A stretch of 64,000 bases of DNA, taken from positions 27,059-91,058 of the forward strand of contig LAKY01000007.1 in NCBI GenBank assembly GCA_000987045.1, read 5' to 3'. Position numbers and translations under genes: made by a program. Positions 1 through 7,830 of the stretch are shown here, in pieces. The notes beneath the pieces were generated by a model, which was not told the origin of the DNA, searched no databases, and saw nothing but the letters and a program-made list of their open reading frames with translations. The stretch comes from Clostridiales bacterium PH28_bin88. GTDB lineage: Bacteria; Bacillota; PH28-bin88. Numbering within the stretch: the first letter of the stretch is position 1; every line of letters begins with the position of its first letter.

Positions 1-63
1 TTGGGCTTGCCCACGTGGTCCTGGGTATGCTGGATATGTTCAGGCCTAGCGTAAAAGAGTAGG

Positions 64-83
64 AGCGCTGTCTTCACAGCGCT
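64..83 (-). terminator. hairpin ending the BMP importer operon
   Basis: A perfect 7-bp inverted repeat (AGCGCTG / CAGCGCT, 6-nt loop) lies directly after the stop of the last permease gene. On the minus strand it is followed by CCTACTCTTTTACG, a weak and delayed T-run. It probably ends the ABC importer operon. The preceding 63 bases of the window show nothing I can assign. Confidence 0.5.
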
Positions 84-84
84 T

Positions 85-1017
85 CTAGCGTTCTTCCCGG
101 TCGTACGCCAGCCCCAGGGCTCCCGGCGCTCCGATTCTCTTCAGGCGGGTTTGCCGGGTGGCAAAAATCAGCACGGCCACCGTAAACAGGTAGGGCAGCA
201 TCTTGAGGAAATAAAACGGGATCGTAATGCCCAGGGCCTGCAGGCGAAAGCCCAGCGCGTCCACCCCACCGAACAGGTAGGCCCCCAGCATCGCCCGTAC
301 GGGGTTCCAGGTGGCGAAGATGACCAGAGCGACGGCGATCCATCCCCGTCCCGCGGTCATGTTCTCCACCCAGGAAGGCGCGTAGGCCAGGGAAAGGTAG
401 GCCCCGCCCAAACCGGCCAGCATGCCCCCGACAACAACGTAGAGGTAGCGGGTAACGAACACGTTGATCCCTACGGCGTCAGCCGCCGCGGGATCTTCCC
501 CCACCGCCTGGAGATTCAGCCCCGCCCAGGTGCGGTAGAGGATTAGCCATGCCGCCGGCACCAGCAGGTATGTCAGGTAGACCAGGGGGTCCTGCCGGAA
601 AAGGACGTCGCCCAGCAAGGGTATCCGGGACAGTACCGGGAGAGGAAGGGCTTTAAAGGTGGCGGGAGAAGGGATACCGATCAATGTCTTCCCCACAAAA
701 GCGCTTAACCCGGTGCCAAAAATGGTCAGAGCCAGGCCGCTGACCACCTGGTTGGCCCGCAGGGTGATGGACAGGAAGGCGTGCACCAGGGACAGCGCCC
801 CTCCAGCAGCCATCGCCGCCACCACCCCCAGCCAGGGGTTCTTGGTGGCAACAGTGACCATAAAACCGCTCACCGCCCCCACCAGCATCATCCCCTCCAC
901 CCCCAGGTTGAGCACCCCTGCCCGCTCGGCAAAGACCTCCCCCAGAGCGGCGTAGAGGAGGGGAGTACCGGAGGTAACCGCCGCCGCCAGGATGGCAACC
1001 CACATTGTATAGTCCAT
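85..1017 (-). CDS. BMP-type ABC transporter permease (second permease)
   Basis: A 310-residue integral membrane protein of the BPD_transp_2 family, the permease type used by simple-sugar, nucleoside and branched-chain amino acid importers. It begins MDYTMWVAILAAAV and has about eight to ten hydrophobic segments, with the family signature GEVFAERAGVLNLGVEGMM near residues 27-45. That signature is typical of the second permease in BmpA/NupOPQ-type nucleoside importers. It lies directly after the first permease gene and is the last gene of the operon. The exact substrate cannot be read from the sequence; nucleoside or a related heterocycle is inferred from family and from the neighbouring hydantoinase-type gene. 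Confidence 0.88.
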   Translation of the reverse strand: MDYTMWVAILAAAVTSGTPLLYAALGEVFAERAGVLNLGVEGMMLVGAVSGFMVTVATKNPWLGVVAAMAAGGALSLVHAFLSITLRANQVVSGLALTIFGTGLSAFVGKTLIGIPSPATFKALPLPVLSRIPLLGDVLFRQDPLVYLTYLLVPAAWLILYRTWAGLNLQAVGEDPAAADAVGINVFVTRYLYVVVGGMLAGLGGAYLSLAYAPSWVENMTAGRGWIAVALVIFATWNPVRAMLGAYLFGGVDALGFRLQALGITIPFYFLKMLPYLFTVAVLIFATRQTRLKRIGAPGALGLAYDREER

Positions 1018-2085
1018 CTAATCTCCCCCTTTCCTGGCCACTACCAACCGGTAGCGGGTGAGGATCTCCCCGCCCAGCAGGAAGAACAGGATCGCCCCCT
1101 GCAGCATGGACACGGTCGCTGCCGGCAGGCCGCTGCTCTGCAGGCTGTAACCCCCCACCAGCAGCCCACCCAGCAAGAAGGAGACCAGTACCACCGCCCC
1201 CGGGTGGAGCTTGGCAAGCCAGGCCACAATGATGGCGGTGTAACCGTAACCTGGTGAAAAGCCGTGCTGCAGGCGGTGGGTGATGCCGGCAACCTCGGAC
1301 ATTCCCGCCAGTCCCGCCAGCCCACCGCTTACCATCATCACCAGCAGGATGTTCCTGGTGATGTCCATGCCGGCGTACCTGGCAGCGGCACTGCTCTCGC
1401 CGATCACCCGCACTTCAAACCCCCACCTGGTCCGGCGCAGTATGATGTACAGCACGACCGCCGCCACCAGCCCAAAGGCCAGCCCCAGATGTACCCGGGT
1501 GTTGCCTAAAGTGGGCAGGAACGCCGCTTCGGAAAAGGGTTTGGTCAGGGGGAAGTTAAAGCCTTTGGGGTCCTTCCAGGGGCCGTACACCAGGTAATCC
1601 ACCCACAGAATGGCCACGTAGTTCAAAAGCAGGGTAGTGATGGTCTCGTTAACCCCCATCAATGCCCTGGGGATGGCAGGCAATAGCCCCCACAGCGCCC
1701 CGCCCGCAAACCCGGCGATGAACATGCCGGGCAGCAGCAGGTAGGCAGGTGCTTCAGGGAAAACCAGGGCCACCCAGCTGGCGGCAAATGCTCCCATATA
1801 CAGCTGGCCCTCTGCCCCGATGTTCCACAACAGCATCCTAAAGGCCACCGCCACGCCCAGGCCGGTCAGCATCAGGGGGATAGTCTTCACCACCGTCTCC
1901 GACAGGCCGTACCGGGAGAAAAAGGCGCTGGTGAACATCTCCCGGTAGATCACCAGGGGCTTGTAACCCATGGCAGCCAGGAAGATCCCTCCCATGGCAA
2001 GGGCTAAAACAATGGATAATACCGGAACAAGGAAGTTCCCTGCCCGGGAGGAGGTCATGCGTTTTTCCCACCGCAACAAATTCAT
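1018..2085 (-). CDS. BMP-type ABC transporter permease (first permease)
   Basis: A 355-residue permease of the same family as its downstream neighbour but of the longer NupP-like subgroup. It starts with a basic cytoplasmic stretch (WEKRMTSSRAG) before the first membrane helix and carries NIGAEGQLYMGA near residues 88-99, the conserved motif of this subgroup. Its start overlaps the last four bases of the ATPase gene and its stop abuts the next permease start, so the three genes are translationally coupled. It forms a heterodimeric channel with the second permease in the cytoplasmic membrane. Substrate class (nucleoside-like) is inferred from family and context. Confidence 0.88.
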   Translation of the reverse strand: MNLLRWEKRMTSSRAGNFLVPVLSIVLALAMGGIFLAAMGYKPLVIYREMFTSAFFSRYGLSETVVKTIPLMLTGLGVAVAFRMLLWNIGAEGQLYMGAFAASWVALVFPEAPAYLLLPGMFIAGFAGGALWGLLPAIPRALMGVNETITTLLLNYVAILWVDYLVYGPWKDPKGFNFPLTKPFSEAAFLPTLGNTRVHLGLAFGLVAAVVLYIILRRTRWGFEVRVIGESSAAARYAGMDITRNILLVMMVSGGLAGLAGMSEVAGITHRLQHGFSPGYGYTAIIVAWLAKLHPGAVVLVSFLLGGLLVGGYSLQSSGLPAATVSMLQGAILFFLLGGEILTRYRLVVARKGGD

Positions 2086-3608
2086 CCTGCTGCCACCTCA
2101 ATCCTCTTGGCCCCCGCCATCATCAGGCCCACCTCTTCCACCCCCGTCGCTTCTACCGGCAGGACTCCCATAACCCTTCCCTCGTAAAGGACGGCTACCC
2201 GGTCCGCCAGTTTAAAGATCTCTTCCAGGTCTTCGGAGATTAACAACACTCCCTTACCCTTCTCCCGCTGGGTGAGCAGCAGCCTGTGCACCACCTCGGT
2301 GGCCCCTACGTCCAGCCCCCGGATAGGGTATACCGCCACGATCAGCCGCGGGTCCGCCGAAATCTCCCGGGCCAGCAGCAACCGCTGCAGGTTGCCGCCG
2401 GACATCAGCTTCACCGGAGTGTCCAACCCGGCGGTCTTTACCTCAAACCCCCCGACAAGCTGCCGGGTACGCTCCCGCAGATCTTTCTGATTTAACAGCC
2501 ACCCGGGGCAGGCTGAGCGGTCCCGGTAAGCCTTCAGCATGGTATTGTCCACCGCCCCCAGGTTGGGCACCAGTCCCGTACCCATGCGGTCCTCGGGGAT
2601 GTGCCCCACCCCCGCCTCGATCATCCGCCGGGGCGAGCGGTTGGTAATGTCTGCATCTCCAATGAATACTTTGCCGGCAGTGGTGGGCCTCAGGCCCGTC
2701 ACCACCTCCGCCAGCTCCCGCTGGCCGTTTCCCGCCACCCCCGCGATCCCCAGGATCTCTCCCTCCCGGACTGAAAGGGTAACCTCCACTAAAGCCGGTA
2801 AGCCCTTGTCGTTCACCGCGGACACGCCTTCCAGCCGCAGGATGGGCGGACCCGGGTTCACCGGGGTCCTGGCCTGGTCCGCGGCCAGGTCCCGCCCCAC
2901 CATCAGGCGGGCCAGTTCCCGGATGCCGGTCTCCCCCTTTTTAACCGTGGCCACCGTGCGGCCGCCCCGTAAGACGGTGATCCTGTCGGCATACTCCATT
3001 ACCTCCTGGAGCTTGTGGGTGATAAAGATTACTGCCTTGCCCCCCTCCGCCATCCGGCGCAAGGTGGCGAACAGGTCCTTCACCTCCTGGGGGGTAAGCA
3101 CCGCGGTGGGTTCATCCAGGATCAGGATGTCAGCTCCGCGGTAAAGCATCTTGATGATCTCCACCCGCTGCTGCTCCCCTACCGAGAGCTGCCACACCTT
3201 GGCCCGCGGGTCCACCTCCAGCCCGTAACTCCTGGAAAGCCCGGCTATCTTTTGCTCCGCCGCTTTACGGCGGAGCCAGAAACCCTCCCGTCGCGAGCCC
3301 AGGATGACGTTTTCGGCCACACTGAAGGGATGCACCAGGCGGAAGTGCTGGTGCACCATGCCCACCCCTGCCTCCATCGCCTCCCGGGGAGAATTCAAGC
3401 GCACCCGCCTGCCCCGGATATGGATTTCTCCCCCGTCCGGGCGGTACAGGCCGGTGAGGATGTTCATCAACGTGCTCTTGCCGGCCCCGTTTTCCCCCAA
3501 CAGGGCATGGATTTCCCCGGGCAGGGCCTGGAAGTCAACCCGGTCGTTGGCCGTTACCCCGGGGAACTTTTTGGTGATCTGGGTCATGGTCACCAGCGCC
3601 GCTGTCAT
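2082..3608 (-). CDS. ABC importer ATPase with two nucleotide-binding domains (NupO-like)
   Basis: A 508-residue ATPase with two fused ABC domains, as in sugar and nucleoside importers of the RbsA/NupO type. The N-terminal domain has a full Walker A (GENGAGKST, about residue 39) and Walker B (LILDEPTAVLTP). The C-terminal domain has a degenerate Walker A (GVAGNGQREL) and the Walker B region LIVAVYPIRGLDVG, where the usual EPTRGLD is changed. An asymmetric second site is normal in this family. A GGGAGG site sits 7 bases before the ATG. It energises the two downstream permeases and the upstream lipoprotein receptor. Confidence 0.92.
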   Translation of the reverse strand: MTAALVTMTQITKKFPGVTANDRVDFQALPGEIHALLGENGAGKSTLMNILTGLYRPDGGEIHIRGRRVRLNSPREAMEAGVGMVHQHFRLVHPFSVAENVILGSRREGFWLRRKAAEQKIAGLSRSYGLEVDPRAKVWQLSVGEQQRVEIIKMLYRGADILILDEPTAVLTPQEVKDLFATLRRMAEGGKAVIFITHKLQEVMEYADRITVLRGGRTVATVKKGETGIRELARLMVGRDLAADQARTPVNPGPPILRLEGVSAVNDKGLPALVEVTLSVREGEILGIAGVAGNGQRELAEVVTGLRPTTAGKVFIGDADITNRSPRRMIEAGVGHIPEDRMGTGLVPNLGAVDNTMLKAYRDRSACPGWLLNQKDLRERTRQLVGGFEVKTAGLDTPVKLMSGGNLQRLLLAREISADPRLIVAVYPIRGLDVGATEVVHRLLLTQREKGKGVLLISEDLEEIFKLADRVAVLYEGRVMGVLPVEATGVEEVGLMMAGAKRIEVAAG

Positions 3609-3688
3609 GTCTTAACCTCCCTGTTGGGTAAACCCATTTTAATAGCACCGGCAGGCAGGCGGCCCGCCGGTGCTCCTGCGATTATTAC

Positions 3689-4810
3689 CTACTTGGTAAT
3701 AGTGCCCTCCACGCCTTCTACGAACCAGTCGAAGGAAAGCATCTCGGCGTCGGTCATCTTCTGGCCTTCAGCCACCTTGACGGCGCCGGTCTGGTCCTTG
3801 ATGGGGCCCCAGAAGACGTCCCACTTGCCGGACAGGATCTCCTGCTTCTTGGCATCCACCAATTTCTTCACTTCTTCGGGTACCAGGTCGCTGTAGGGGC
3901 CCAGGTCCACGATGCCGTCGCTCATGGGACCCCAGTACTCCTCGCTCTTCCAGGTACCCTCTTTTACCGCCTTGACTGTCCTTACGTAGTAGGGACCCCA
4001 GTTCCAGACGGGAGAGGTCAGGTTGGCCTTGGGAGCAAACTTGCGCATGTCGGAGTTGTAGCCGATAGCAAAGGCGCCTTTTTCCTCAGCGGCCTGCTGC
4101 GGGCCAGGGGTGTCCTGGTGCTGGGCGATGACGTCCGCCCCAACTTCCAGCAAGCTCATGGCGGCGTCCTTCTCCTTGGGTGGGTCAAACCAGGTGCTGG
4201 TCCAGACCACCTTTACCTTGGCGTTGGGGTTGACCGAACGCACGCCCAGGGTGAAGGCGTTGATGCCCCGGACCACTTCCGGAATGGGGAAAGCGGCCAC
4301 GTAGCCGATGACGTTGCTCTTGGTCATCTTACCCGCCACGATGCCGGAGAGGTAGCGGGGCTGGTACATGCGGCCGAAGTAGGTGCCCATGTTCTTGTCG
4401 GTCTTGTAGCCCGAGTTGTGCAGGAAAGTGACGTCGGGGTACTTCTTGGCCACGTTCAGCATATAGTCCATGAAACCGTAGCTGGTGGCGAAGATCACCT
4501 TGGCGCCCTTCTCCACCATTTCGGTCATCACCCGCTCGGCGTCGGCGCCTTCAGGCACAGATTCATAGTACATGGTTTGCACGTAAGGAAGTTCTTTTTC
4601 CAGGTACTGGCGGCCCTGGTCGTGGGCCCAGGTCCAACCGGCGTCCCCCACCGGACCCACGTAGACGAACCCGACCTTCAGCTTTTCCTCCGCCGGCTTG
4701 GCGGGTTCGCTAGTCTTGGGGGCTTCGGGTTTAGTGCCGCAAGCGGACACCAGCATCGCCAGCGCCACCAGCAGGGCTACCAGAACGAGTGTCTTTTTCT
4801 GCTTTAACAC
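3689..4810 (-). CDS. BMP family lipoprotein receptor of ABC importer
   Basis: A 373-residue extracellular substrate-binding lipoprotein of the BMP (basic membrane protein / PnrA-like) family. The N-terminus is a lipoprotein signal with lipobox LVSAC at about residues 20-24, so the mature protein is tethered by lipid to the outer face of the membrane. Family members bind purine nucleosides or related compounds. The GTG start is chosen because GGGAGGAG lies 8 bases upstream. It is the first importer gene, with 80 bases before the ATPase, and follows the hydantoinase gene. The true ligand is not determined by sequence; the family includes nucleoside, autoinducer-2 and other binders. Confidence 0.9.
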   Translation of the reverse strand: MLKQKKTLVLVALLVALAMLVSACGTKPEAPKTSEPAKPAEEKLKVGFVYVGPVGDAGWTWAHDQGRQYLEKELPYVQTMYYESVPEGADAERVMTEMVEKGAKVIFATSYGFMDYMLNVAKKYPDVTFLHNSGYKTDKNMGTYFGRMYQPRYLSGIVAGKMTKSNVIGYVAAFPIPEVVRGINAFTLGVRSVNPNAKVKVVWTSTWFDPPKEKDAAMSLLEVGADVIAQHQDTPGPQQAAEEKGAFAIGYNSDMRKFAPKANLTSPVWNWGPYYVRTVKAVKEGTWKSEEYWGPMSDGIVDLGPYSDLVPEEVKKLVDAKKQEILSGKWDVFWGPIKDQTGAVKVAEGQKMTDAEMLSFDWFVEGVEGTITK

Positions 4811-4885
4811 CTTGCATGCTCCTCCCTAAAATTAATACCTGTCCAGTCCAAACAGTCCCTCCTTGGCTATATAGTACCACCTCCT

Positions 4886-6247
4886 TTACACACATCCCCG
4901 GATAAAACGGCCGTCACCCTCCTGGCCGCAAAACCTTCCGTGCTCATAAATCACCTTGCCCCGCAGGATGGTCACTTCGGGGTAGCCTCTCACGGTCATT
5001 CCCTCAAAAGGGGTGTATCCGGCGGCGGAGTGCAGCGCCCGGGCGCGCAATTCCCGGGGGGCCTCCGGGTTAAAAACCACCACGTCGGCGTCGCTGCCCA
5101 CCTGCAGGTCGCCCTTCCGGGGATACAACCCGAAAATCTTGGCCGGCATGGTGCTTAACAGGTCAACCATGGCAGGTAAAGAAAACCGCCCCATAGCCGG
5201 CCCGTAGCTGTAAACCAGGGGAAGCAGCGTCTCGGTTCCAGGCACTCCCGGCAGGGTATCGAAACAGGTTTGCGCCTCCCCTTTCTGCTCCAGGGAGAAC
5301 GCGCAATGGTCCGTGGCGACCACCTGCAACACACCGTCCCCCAGCCCCTCCCACAGGGCGGCCTGATCCGTTGCAGTGCGGAGAGGAGGCGTCATAATGA
5401 ACCTGTGGGGTTCCTCATAACGATACTCATCCTCATTCAATAAAAGGTAGTGGGGACAGGTTTCGCCCCACACCGGCTGCCCCGCTTCCCTGGCCTCCCG
5501 GATGGCGCGGCAGCCTTCCGCGGTAGAGACATGGACGAAGTAAACCTGGGCTTCTTCCCGGCGGGCCAGCTCGATCACCCGCCGGATGGCCCTCGCCTCG
5601 GCGGCCGCGGGCCGGCTCAGGCCGTGATCACCCGGAGCCGTCTTGCCTTCCCGGCGCATCCGGGCCTCCGACTCTTCCACCACCCCGTTGTCTTCGGCAT
5701 GGACGGTAACCAGCGCCCCCACCGCCCGGGCCATTACCAGCAGCCGCGTGATGTCCTCCTCTTCCAGCATGTACCCCGCCTGCCGGTAAGTGGTGAATAC
5801 CTTGACGCTGGGGATGCCCATGGCCACCAGTTGAGCCAGTTCCAGTTCCAGCCCCGGGGTCACCCGGGTGACAACCATGTGCAGGCCAAAGTCCACACAG
5901 GCCCCGGCGGCATCGGCCATCCGCCACCTGGCGGCCTCAGCCAGGGTAAAGCCCGGAACCTGGTCGGCGAAATCGATGACCGTGGTAACCCCCCCGCATG
6001 CGGCGGCGCGGGTGCCGGTAAAGAAATCCTCAGCGGTGACGGTGCCCCGGGTATGCAGCCGGTAGTGGGTGTGAGCATCGATGATTCCCGGCAGGACATA
6101 CCTTCCCGCGGCATCCAGCACCCGGGTGCCCTTACCGGGACGGAGGCGCCGGCCAATATCCTTGACCCTGCTGCCCGCCACCGCCAGGTCGGCCTGTTGC
6201 ATCCTGCCGCCGCTGACCAGCACACCGTTTCGGATTAAGAGATCCAT
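4886..6247 (-). CDS. hydA: dihydropyrimidinase / hydantoinase
   Basis: A 453-residue cyclic amidohydrolase that opens dihydropyrimidine or hydantoin rings. All expected binuclear-metal ligands are visible: DAHTH at residues 57-61, the lysine to be carboxylated in PSVKVF (K149), H183 in VTVHAEDN, H239 in FVHVSTAEG and D313 in VATDHCAF. Length is normal for the family. A transposed allantoinase specificity is possible, since the families are close, but the HAEDN and WGETCPHYL motifs fit D-hydantoinase/dihydropyrimidinase best. It lies upstream of and on the same strand as a BMP-type importer, suggesting uptake and ring opening of a pyrimidine- or hydantoin-type compound. No carbamoylase gene is seen in the window. 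Confidence 0.87.
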   Translation of the reverse strand: MDLLIRNGVLVSGGRMQQADLAVAGSRVKDIGRRLRPGKGTRVLDAAGRYVLPGIIDAHTHYRLHTRGTVTAEDFFTGTRAAACGGVTTVIDFADQVPGFTLAEAARWRMADAAGACVDFGLHMVVTRVTPGLELELAQLVAMGIPSVKVFTTYRQAGYMLEEEDITRLLVMARAVGALVTVHAEDNGVVEESEARMRREGKTAPGDHGLSRPAAAEARAIRRVIELARREEAQVYFVHVSTAEGCRAIREAREAGQPVWGETCPHYLLLNEDEYRYEEPHRFIMTPPLRTATDQAALWEGLGDGVLQVVATDHCAFSLEQKGEAQTCFDTLPGVPGTETLLPLVYSYGPAMGRFSLPAMVDLLSTMPAKIFGLYPRKGDLQVGSDADVVVFNPEAPRELRARALHSAAGYTPFEGMTVRGYPEVTILRGKVIYEHGRFCGQEGDGRFIRGCV

Positions 6248-6574
6248 TCTCCCACTCCTCTACATCTGTGTCCGGTGAACTGTCTGGTAACATTAAAAGG
6301 TACCCATGGCTATTAGGCACGCTCTTTTAAACATGAAATTTTTCGACGCGCTGAGTGGTATTTCCTCTCTCCGGGTCCAAAAATGTGAAGGAATGAGCAC
6401 ATCTCCCCAAGAAAGATTTGTTTGATAAAAACAGGAAGTCGGTGGCCAGCGCCGTATAATGGCTTGTAGGTATGTTTGGGGAACAAGAACACAAAGCATA
6501 ACTTCCTATACCCTATACGTATAAAAGACCCGGCTCCTGCCGGGCAAAGGTGGTTTGATTTCTAAAAGGAGGGA
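6248..6574. other. intergenic region upstream of hydantoinase gene
   Basis: About 330 bases without a convincing gene. A 68-codon minus-strand frame exists but lacks a good ribosome site and reads like noise. The region should hold the promoter of the hydantoinase/importer operon. I see candidate TTGTTC and ATTATA boxes but with a 20-base gap, so I do not call a promoter. No purine riboswitch core is visible. Confidence 0.4.
6528..6545 (-). terminator. intrinsic terminator after small membrane ORF
   Basis: A perfect CCCGGC / GCCGGG stem with a 4-base loop, read on the minus strand as GCCGGG followed by TCTTTTATACG. It lies about 30 bases after the stop of the 45-residue membrane peptide gene and fits a rho-independent terminator. 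Confidence 0.6.
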
Positions 6575-6712
6575 CTACTCCTCGTGGAGTCTATTCCTGC
6601 GACTGGCCAACCAGTGGCCCAGGAGAAACCCCTTGAGGAGCACCAGCGGGTAGGCTAAACCCACCGCCCAGGTGACGATGCGCTTCCTGCTTTTGTCCTC
6701 GGCAAAAAACAC
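6575..6712 (-). CDS. small single-span membrane protein, unknown function
   Basis: A 45-codon minus-strand frame starting at GTG, with GGAGGG 7 bases upstream. The peptide begins VFFAEDKSRKR, continues with one hydrophobic segment (about residues 13-35) and ends in a basic tail, SRRNRLHEE. It has its own downstream terminator-like hairpin. I do not recognise a family. The strong ribosome site, membrane-protein composition and terminator favour a real small gene over chance. Overlapping frames at the same site (ATG starts) give short or unlikely peptides. Confidence 0.5.
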   Translation of the reverse strand: MFFAEDKSRKRIVTWAVGLAYPLVLLKGFLLGHWLASRRNRLHEE

Positions 6713-6793
6713 ATTTCATCCCTCCTTGATCCCTAGTCTGTAACATACTTTATCCAGTGATACGGCCTATGCAAATAAAAATATAAAAACCAA

Positions 6794-6818
6794 AGGCAGA
6801 GGTGGTTGACCTCTGCCT
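6794..6818 (-). terminator. intrinsic terminator of zinc-ribbon gene
   Basis: A perfect 10-bp stem (AGGCAGAGGT / ACCTCTGCCT, 5-base loop), followed on the minus strand by TTGGTTTTTAT. It lies 20 bases after the stop of the zinc-ribbon gene. Confidence 0.8.
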
Positions 6819-6837
6819 CTTTTGTGGTCCTCGAAAC

Positions 6838-7128
6838 TTAGTAACGAGACCTGGGTTGGTAGCAGTCCTTGCAGTACACCGGCTTGTCGCCTGTGGGACG
6901 GAACGGAACTTGGGCCGTTGCGCCGCACTGGGCACAGGTAGCGGTAAACATTTCCCGCTGCTGGCGCCCAAAACCGCCGCCGTTGCGCTGCTTCCTGGCC
7001 GCCCTGCATCCCGGGCACCTGGAGGGCTCATTTTCGAACCCCTTTGAAGCGTAGAATTCCTGTTCACTGGCGGTAAAAGCGAATTCCTGGCCACAATCCC
7101 GGCATGTCAAAATCTTGTCCTGGTACAT
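6838..7128 (-). CDS. double zinc-ribbon protein
   Basis: A 96-residue protein with three pairs of cysteines that could bind zinc: CRDCG near residue 9, CPGC near residue 38 and, towards the C-terminus, CAQCG and CKDC. The first half matches the probable zinc-ribbon family in which CxxC pairs flank a QEFAFTASEQEFYASKGF-like segment. Role unknown; such proteins may bind nucleic acid or protein. It stands alone between its own extended -10 promoter about 140 bases upstream and a strong terminator downstream. The ribosome site is GGAGG, ahead of ATG. Confidence 0.75.
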   Translation of the reverse strand: MYQDKILTCRDCGQEFAFTASEQEFYASKGFENEPSRCPGCRAARKQRNGGGFGRQQREMFTATCAQCGATAQVPFRPTGDKPVYCKDCYQPRSRY

Positions 7129-7266
7129 AGTAAAACCTCCTTCCCTAGCCGTACGGCGAATTTCGTCTTGAACTTGCCCGGTCCAGGGGAGAAGGCTTGA
7201 CGGTCGCTTAAAGTGTAGAAAAGCAGCCTGTTTTCCAGTTACCGGAGATTAGTAGACGATACGTTA

Positions 7267-7297
7267 AGTATACCACAAATCTCGCAAATGTATACAA
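7267..7297 (-). promoter_or_regulatory. sigma-A-type promoter (extended -10) for zinc-ribbon gene
   Basis: On the minus strand TGTGGTATACT gives an extended -10 (TG, one base, TATACT), with TTGTAT 19 bases further upstream as a weak -35. The leader to the zinc-ribbon start is about 130 bases and contains the palindrome GCCGTACGGC. I recognise no known riboswitch in it. Confidence 0.45.
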
Positions 7298-7307
7298 AAA
7301 TTTTATG

Positions 7308-7751
7308 TCATCCCGAATCAGTTATCTGTTCCAGAAGCCGTTTAGCCACTCCCATACCATGTTGGCTCAGCTGCCGGATCTCCTGGGCAGTGGCTGCATC
7401 CACATGCACGCCCGCCACCACTACCACCACCTGGTTAAGTTTCCTGGAAAGCATCTCCGCCACCGGCCTGGCCAGCTCGTCATCCTTGTGGCCTACCAGG
7501 TTGAGGGTAGAGGAGGTGCAACTGGTACCCCCGCCCGCCTGCAGGCTGGGCCGGGGCTGGCTGACCACAATGGAGCCAACATGAGGCAACTCACCACCAA
7601 AGAGGTGCACCACGATGCCGTTTCCGGTGACAACGGCTGTACCCCGCACCTCCAGTCTGCCCTCACCCGCCGTCGTAAAAAAAGATACCTCTTTGAGGTT
7701 CCTCCCGGTGCTGACCACCACAATCCCTCCTTGGTAACAATCAATTTGCAC
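7308..7751 (-). CDS. LpdD-like (prenylated-flavin chaperone-like) protein, tentative
   Basis: A 147-residue soluble protein. The core GGELPHVGSIVVSQPRPSL (about residues 52-70) resembles the small LpdD-type proteins that accompany prenylated-flavin-dependent decarboxylases, and the length fits. The C-terminal half (VVVVVAGVHVDAATAQEI) resembles the conserved strand-helix end of that family. No UbiD- or UbiX-type gene is nearby, so the functional link cannot be tested in this window. The GTG start has GGGGGA about 10 bases upstream. It follows the DUF2889-like gene on the same strand, 79 bases apart, and may share its transcript. Assignment is from memory of the motif and is uncertain. Confidence 0.45.
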   Translation of the reverse strand: MQIDCYQGGIVVVSTGRNLKEVSFFTTAGEGRLEVRGTAVVTGNGIVVHLFGGELPHVGSIVVSQPRPSLQAGGGTSCTSSTLNLVGHKDDELARPVAEMLSRKLNQVVVVVAGVHVDAATAQEIRQLSQHGMGVAKRLLEQITDSG

Positions 7752-7830
7752 CCGGCCTAAATCCCCCTGTAGGCCTCAGGACGGAACAAGCCTTTACCCT
7801 GGTATGACAACACCTTATCCAGGGCCTTAG

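Noticed and set aside
4886..6247. Allantoinase instead of hydantoinase
   Set aside because: Motif set and neighbours fit hydantoinase/dihydropyrimidinase better, and no purine-ring degradation genes are nearby.
6293..6499. 68-codon minus-strand frame upstream of the hydantoinase gene
   Set aside because: No ribosome site, mixed composition, and it occupies the likely promoter region.
7129..7260. Structured leader of the zinc-ribbon gene as a riboswitch
   Set aside because: Only one short palindrome is seen and no known core fits.
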